This document shows positions 34,114-37,992 of a DNA stretch of 37,992 nt, piece by piece. Source of the stretch: Roseibium litorale. Lineage in GTDB: Bacteria; Pseudomonadota; Alphaproteobacteria; Rhizobiales; Stappiaceae. Both the position numbers and the translations under genes were made by a program. The stretch lies in contig NZ_JACYXI010000023.1 in the NCBI RefSeq assembly GCF_014842915.1, positions 1 to 37,992 of the forward strand, written 5' to 3'. How positions within the stretch are numbered: the first letter of the stretch is position 1; each line of letters begins with the position of its first letter. The notes below the pieces were generated by a model that made no database searches, was not told the origin of the DNA, and was given only the letters and a program-made list of their open reading frames with translations.

Positions 34114-35295
34114 CTACCGCTTCAACCACTCACCCAGCTGCAGCAAAGCCTGCTGCATGTCCTGATTGGACCCGGCGAAGGAAAAGCGTGTGTAGGAGGC
34201 CCCGCGGGTGAGATCGAAGTCGGCGCCTGGTGTCGCGGCAACGCCTGCCTCGGTCAGCATGGCCTTTGTGAAGGCAAGACTGTCTGAGGAGAACGCGCTG
34301 GTGTCCGCATAGATGTAAAAAGCCCCGTCAACCGGCAGCAGCTTGTTGAAGCCGAGCCTGGGCAGGCCCTCCAGCAGCAGCTTGCGGTTCTCCGCATAGC
34401 CTGCCTTAACCGTCTCCAGCTCCTCTGTGCCATCCAAGGCGGCAGCCGCCGCGATCTGAGACAGATCAGGCGGAGAGATGTAGAGCGACTGCGCGATCCG
34501 CTCCGTTGGCCGCACCAGAACTTCCGGCAGCACCATCCAGCCGATGCGCCAGCCGGTCATGCAATAGTATTTGGAGAAGCTGTTGATGATGATGGCCTGA
34601 CTGGACGCCGTCAGCGCCGTCTCCTGACGGCCTTCATAGACAAGCCCGTGATAGATCTCATCCGAGATGAACCAGATGCCTTCGTCATCGCAGTAGCGCA
34701 CGAGATCCGCCAGAGCATCCGGGGTCATCATCGTGCCGGTCGGATTGGCCGGGCTCGCCACAAGCACCCCCTTCACCGGGCCATCGGCCTGCGCCTTTGC
34801 AATCAGCTCCGGGGTCAGGCTCCAGCGGGTGTCCTCTCCAACTTCCACTTCCACCGGCACAAGACCAAGCGCCTTGAGAATGTTCCGGTAGGCGGGGTAG
34901 CCCGGAGAGGTCAGGACGATCCGGTCGCCTGGATCAAAGGCGGCGAGAAAGGCCAGATTGAAGCCTGCGGAAGAGCCCGTGGTCAGCATGATCCGGTCCG
35001 GGTGAACCTCGACCCCATAGGTCTCGCGATAGTGCCGGGCAAGACGCTGGCGCACATCTGCCCGTCCCTTGGCTTCCGTATAGCCGAGACGGCCATGCTC
35101 CAGCGCAACGCGGGCCGCAGTGAGAGCGGTTGCCGATGCGGGGGCAGCTGGCTGACCGACTTCCATGTGGATAATACGCCGGCCTTGTGCTTCCAAAGCC
35201 GCAGCCTGAGACAGCACATCCATTGCCAGAAACGGCGCAACAGCGCTGCGGTTAGAGGCATGAAGTTTTTGTCTCGGGCGGTTACGGTCAGACAT
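34114..35295 (-). CDS. PLP-dependent aminotransferase, class I/II (aspartate type)
   Basis: A 393-aa fold-type I aminotransferase. The PLP lysine is Lys242 (NSFSKYYCMTGWRIGW). Other marks are TTGSSAGF for phosphate binding, SPGYPAYRN, SPANPTGT, and the Asp/Tyr pair in ISDEIYHGLVY. The C-terminal arginine region (SYTRFSFA) would bind substrate carboxylate. It probably transaminates aspartate or another amino acid with 2-oxoglutarate in the cytosol; the exact substrate is not decided by sequence. ATG 35295 is preferred since GGAG lies 9 bases upstream; the frame extends to 35451 without homology. It converges on rne and diverges from the M48 gene. Confidence 0.93.
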   Translation of the reverse strand: MSDRNRPRQKLHASNRSAVAPFLAMDVLSQAAALEAQGRRIIHMEVGQPAAPASATALTAARVALEHGRLGYTEAKGRADVRQRLARHYRETYGVEVHPDRIMLTTGSSAGFNLAFLAAFDPGDRIVLTSPGYPAYRNILKALGLVPVEVEVGEDTRWSLTPELIAKAQADGPVKGVLVASPANPTGTMMTPDALADLVRYCDDEGIWFISDEIYHGLVYEGRQETALTASSQAIIINSFSKYYCMTGWRIGWMVLPEVLVRPTERIAQSLYISPPDLSQIAAAAALDGTEELETVKAGYAENRKLLLEGLPRLGFNKLLPVDGAFYIYADTSAFSSDSLAFTKAMLTEAGVAATPGADFDLTRGASYTRFSFAGSNQDMQQALLQLGEWLKR

Positions 35296-35462
35296 AAAGA
35301 GGTTCTCCGGGCAGCTCTCATCACACGCTTGTGCATTGTGCAGGGCTTCTACCATCTGCAAGACCGCTTTGGTAAGCCACCTGTGCTTGACCCGCCAAAC
35401 CAGTCTTTTTAGGCTCTCGCAAAGGCAAGAGAACCTCGGCATTGCAACCACCGGAAAGACGG

Positions 35463-36929
35463 ATGATACGGCCTCAAAAGACGGGATACCGCTTCATGAG
35501 CAGACACGGCGCGAAACTAAAGGACATGCGCCTCGGCGCAAGACTTGCCGCCACACTCACGGCCCTGTCCGTCGCCCTACCCTCGCTTATGGGCCTCATG
35601 ACGGCTCTGGCGCCGGAAGCTGCATTTGCCCAGTCAGGCCGCAAGCTTCCGCTCGTCCGCGATGCGGAGGCGGAAGACCTGCTCAGAAGCTATGCCCAGC
35701 CGATCTTCAAGGTCGCAGGCCTCGGCAACTCCCAGATCGACATCATTCTGGTCAACGACAAATCCTTCAACGCGTTCGTTCCCGATTCGCATCGCATGTT
35801 CATCAATCTGGGTGTGATCCTAGAAGCCGAAACGCCGGGCGAAATCATCGGTGTGATCGCCCATGAGACCGGGCATATCGCCGGACGGCACCTGGTGCGT
35901 CTGCGCGAGGCGGCGGCCAATGCACAGATCATCGCCGTGATCGGCATGATCCTGGGCGTCGGCGCGGCAGCGGCGGGCGGGGCAGCCGGCTCGTCCAGCG
36001 CCATTGGCGGGGGCGCGGCGGCCGCTTTGAGTTCGGGCAACATCGGCCAGCGGTCTCTGCTCGCCTATCAGCGCGGCGAGGAAGCCGCCGCCGACCGGGC
36101 AGCCCTCAAATATCTGAACGCCACGCACCAGAGCGGCCAGGGCATGCTGAAGACCTTCGAGCGTTTCGCCGAGCAGCAAGTGTTCTCTGCGCGCTTCGTC
36201 GATCCCTATGCCCAGAGCCACCCGATGGCCAACGAGCGCTACCGCTCGCTGGCCACGGATGTGATGAAGAGCAAATATTACGACACCCCTGCCCCCGCTG
36301 CCCTACAGCACCGGCACGATATGGTCCGGGCCAAAATCCTGGCTTTTTCCAGCCATCCCAACGAGGTGCTGCGCCGCTATCCGCGTTCGGACAAGAGCCT
36401 GCCGGCCCAATATGCCCGGGCCATTGCCTCCATGAAGCGCGACGGGCGGACCGCCATCAAGGACATCGACGCCCTGATCCGGCAGGAGCCGTCCAACCCC
36501 TATTTCCAGGAACTGAAAGGACAGGCGCTTCTTGAAGGCGGCAACCCGCGGGCGGCGATCGAACCTTTCCGCCGGGCGCTTGCCCTGAAGCCTGGGGAAG
36601 GCCAGTTTCAGATCTGGCTGGGCTACGCCATGGTCTCCTCGAACGACAAATCTCTTCTGCCCGAGGCGGAAGCCATCCTCAAGAAAGGCATCCGCAGCGA
36701 TCCCAATTCCGGCATTGCCTACAGCCAGCTGGCCATCGCCCACGCCCGGCAAGGTGAAACCGCCGAAGCGGATCTGGCAACGGCAAAGGGCATGATGATG
36801 TCGGGTGATATCGACGCGGCGCGGCGCTATGCGGCCCGTGCTCAAAAGAATTTGAAGCGCGGAACACCCGCGTGGCTTCAAGCAGATGATATTGTATCCT
36901 ACAAACCACCGAAGCTGAACGGCCGCTGA
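35463..36929 (+). CDS. M48 zinc metalloprotease with TPR repeats (BepA/YfgC-like)
   Basis: A 488-aa periplasmic protease. A signal peptide with a hydrophobic stretch (LAATLTALSVALPSLMGLM) ends near AFAQ. The zinc motif HETGH is at 134-138, with the third ligand in the EEAAADRAAL helix. A Gly/Ala-rich loop follows, then a C-terminal TPR array (about 330-480). Its closest known relative in architecture is E. coli BepA, which acts in outer-membrane protein and LPS-assembly quality control; that role is inferred. Start is uncertain: ATG 35463 has GGAAAG upstream, ATG 35496 and 35526 and TTG 35442 are alternatives. It lies 70 bases before the dsbA-like gene on the same strand, so co-transcription is likely. 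Confidence 0.92.
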   Translation: MIRPQKTGYRFMSRHGAKLKDMRLGARLAATLTALSVALPSLMGLMTALAPEAAFAQSGRKLPLVRDAEAEDLLRSYAQPIFKVAGLGNSQIDIILVNDKSFNAFVPDSHRMFINLGVILEAETPGEIIGVIAHETGHIAGRHLVRLREAAANAQIIAVIGMILGVGAAAAGGAAGSSSAIGGGAAAALSSGNIGQRSLLAYQRGEEAAADRAALKYLNATHQSGQGMLKTFERFAEQQVFSARFVDPYAQSHPMANERYRSLATDVMKSKYYDTPAPAALQHRHDMVRAKILAFSSHPNEVLRRYPRSDKSLPAQYARAIASMKRDGRTAIKDIDALIRQEPSNPYFQELKGQALLEGGNPRAAIEPFRRALALKPGEGQFQIWLGYAMVSSNDKSLLPEAEAILKKGIRSDPNSGIAYSQLAIAHARQGETAEADLATAKGMMMSGDIDAARRYAARAQKNLKRGTPAWLQADDIVSYKPPKLNGR

Positions 36930-36998
36930 TTTTCCTTTGGCGTCCCTCTCGCGATCACCATGGCCGCCGCACCGCAAAGCGGCAACAAGGAGTTTTTC

Positions 36999-37802
36999 AT
37001 GCCCCGTCTGTTCGGGTTCGCCTTTCCGGTCCGGTTTGCCCGCACCGCACTTGCCGGTCTTGCCGGCACTCTTTCCGCCGCCACAGCAGCCCTCTTGATC
37101 GCCTCCGCCCCGGTTCAGGCTGCGGAAATGGACAAGGCCGCCGTGGAATCCATCGTGCGCGAGTATCTGCTTCAAAACCCGGAAGTGATCCGGGAAGCAC
37201 TGGTCGAGCTTGACCGCAGGGACAAGGAAGCGGAGCAGAACGCCCGCCTCAAGGCTGTTTCGGACAGCTCTGACATTCTGTTCAACTCGGCCCGCCAAGT
37301 TGTTCTGGGCAATCCGGAGGGCAAGGTGACCCTTGTCGAGTTCTTCGATTACAACTGCGGTTACTGCAAGCGCGCCCATGGCGACATGACCAAGCTGATC
37401 GAGGAAAACCCGGATCTGCGCGTCGTGCTGAAGGAATTCCCGGTTCTTGGCCAGGGCTCCGTGGAGGCCGCCCAGGTGGCTGTTGCGGTCAACGCTGTTG
37501 CCCCGGAGAAGTATGAGGCCTTCCACGAAGCGCTGCTGATGCAGCGCGGTCAGGCGAATCGGGAAGCAGCTCTCAAGGCCGCAACGGATCTCGGCATCAG
37601 CGAAACCGATATTACCAAGGCAGGCAACGCCGAACTTGCCGCTGAAACCATTGAGGAAGTTTACTCCCTCGCCAACCGCCTCGGCCTGACCGGCACGCCG
37701 TCTTATGTGATTGGCACTGAAGTCGTCATGGGGGCTGTCGGCTATGACGAACTGAGCAGCAAGCTGCAGGCCATGGGAACCTGCGGCCAGACCAGCTGCT
37801 GA
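36999..37802 (+). CDS. DsbA-family thiol:disulfide oxidoreductase
   Basis: A 267-aa periplasmic protein. A signal peptide is cleaved near residue 41 (PVQA|AEM). A helical N-terminal part (KAAVESIVREYLLQNPEVIREAL) resembles the extension of the Com1/ScsC-like DsbA group. The thioredoxin active site is C120-G-Y-C123 (FFDYNCGYCKRAH), and the cis-proline loop is T233-P234 (GTPSYVIG). Two further cysteines, C262 and C267, end the protein. ATG 36999 follows AAGGAG at 6 bases; the frame upstream to 36960 has no such site. It may act as oxidase or isomerase for periplasmic proteins. Following the M48 protease, it belongs with the envelope-quality genes. Confidence 0.94.
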   Translation: MPRLFGFAFPVRFARTALAGLAGTLSAATAALLIASAPVQAAEMDKAAVESIVREYLLQNPEVIREALVELDRRDKEAEQNARLKAVSDSSDILFNSARQVVLGNPEGKVTLVEFFDYNCGYCKRAHGDMTKLIEENPDLRVVLKEFPVLGQGSVEAAQVAVAVNAVAPEKYEAFHEALLMQRGQANREAALKAATDLGISETDITKAGNAELAAETIEEVYSLANRLGLTGTPSYVIGTEVVMGAVGYDELSSKLQAMGTCGQTSC

Positions 37803-37877
37803 TCAGGGAAAATTCCGCGCGCCCCTGCGGAACCGGCACTGCAAGGGAAAGCCGGACGCCTCCGGCTCAGACTGCTG

Positions 37878-37911
37878 ACAAACCCGTCGTTTTCGGCGGG
37901 TTTGTTTTTTT
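37878..37911 (+). terminator. Rho-independent terminator of the dsbA-like gene
   Basis: ACAAACCCGTCG / CGGCGGGTTTGT stem (one G-T pair) with a TTTT loop, followed by a T-run, about 76 bases past the stop. The last 81 bases of the window beyond it show no gene. Confidence 0.92.
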
Positions 37912-37992
37912 GCAGTTCAGGTTTTCAGGTGTCCAAGTTTTGGGATCTTTGAGAGATAGCCCGTTTCGTCTCATGCTGGGGCTTGTTTCGGT

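Overview
The window is a G+C-rich stretch of an alphaproteobacterial chromosome. The best guess is the order Hyphomicrobiales (Rhizobiales), perhaps near Stappiaceae (Labrenzia/Roseibium/Stappia). This is an inference from three things: the tig-clpP-clpX-lon-hupB order, the Brucella-type RibH2 lumazine synthase behind an FMN riboswitch, and an RNase E with an acidic S1 insertion and a C-terminal GWW motif. Genus cannot be settled from the sequence alone.

Layout. (1) Positions 1-2280 are the edge of an integrated element: a gene tail, an unknown 162-aa gene, and a tyrosine recombinase ending directly beside the 3' end of tRNA-Val(TAC). The element continues leftward out of the window. (2) Positions 2281-10634 hold, on the minus strand, tig, clpP, clpX, lon, hupB and ribH. 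These are protein folding, ATP-dependent proteolysis, nucleoid architecture and riboflavin synthesis. Hairpin terminators lie behind clpX, lon and hupB, and promoter-like sites behind several genes, including a sigma-32-like site before clpP. (3) Positions 10900-11650 hold a ParD/ParE toxin-antitoxin pair beside tRNA-Leu(TAG). (4) Positions 11726-15715 hold the metabolite-repair enzyme Nnr, then glnB-glnA with a well-spaced sigma-54 promoter. (5) Positions 15920-18373 are accessory metabolism: a small repeat protein, a P1-family (DmpA-like) peptidase, and an extended SDR dehydrogenase with a promoter and palindromic operator. (6) Positions 18569-25504 hold tyrS, an 1104-aa AsmA/YhdP-like envelope protein, a Bcp/PrxQ peroxiredoxin and an M23 LytM endopeptidase. 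(7) Positions 25526-30727 hold prfB with an intact programmed +1 frameshift, mrcA (PBP1a) and an AmiC-type amidase. (8) Positions 30728-37992 hold a roughly 700-nt leader and rne, an aspartate-type aminotransferase, a BepA-like M48 protease with TPRs and a DsbA-like thiol oxidoreductase.

How the genes work together. Trigger factor, ClpXP, Lon and HU form a proteostasis and nucleoid block. PII and glutamine synthetase are the core of nitrogen control. PBP1a, the amidase, the LytM protein, the AsmA-like protein, BepA-like M48 and DsbA-like genes all serve the cell envelope. Most of the window is ordinary core genome. The accessory signals are the integrase end, the parDE insertion and the small repeat protein. 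I found no CRISPR array, no rRNA and no complete insertion sequence, and nothing I would call a clearly new multi-gene system.
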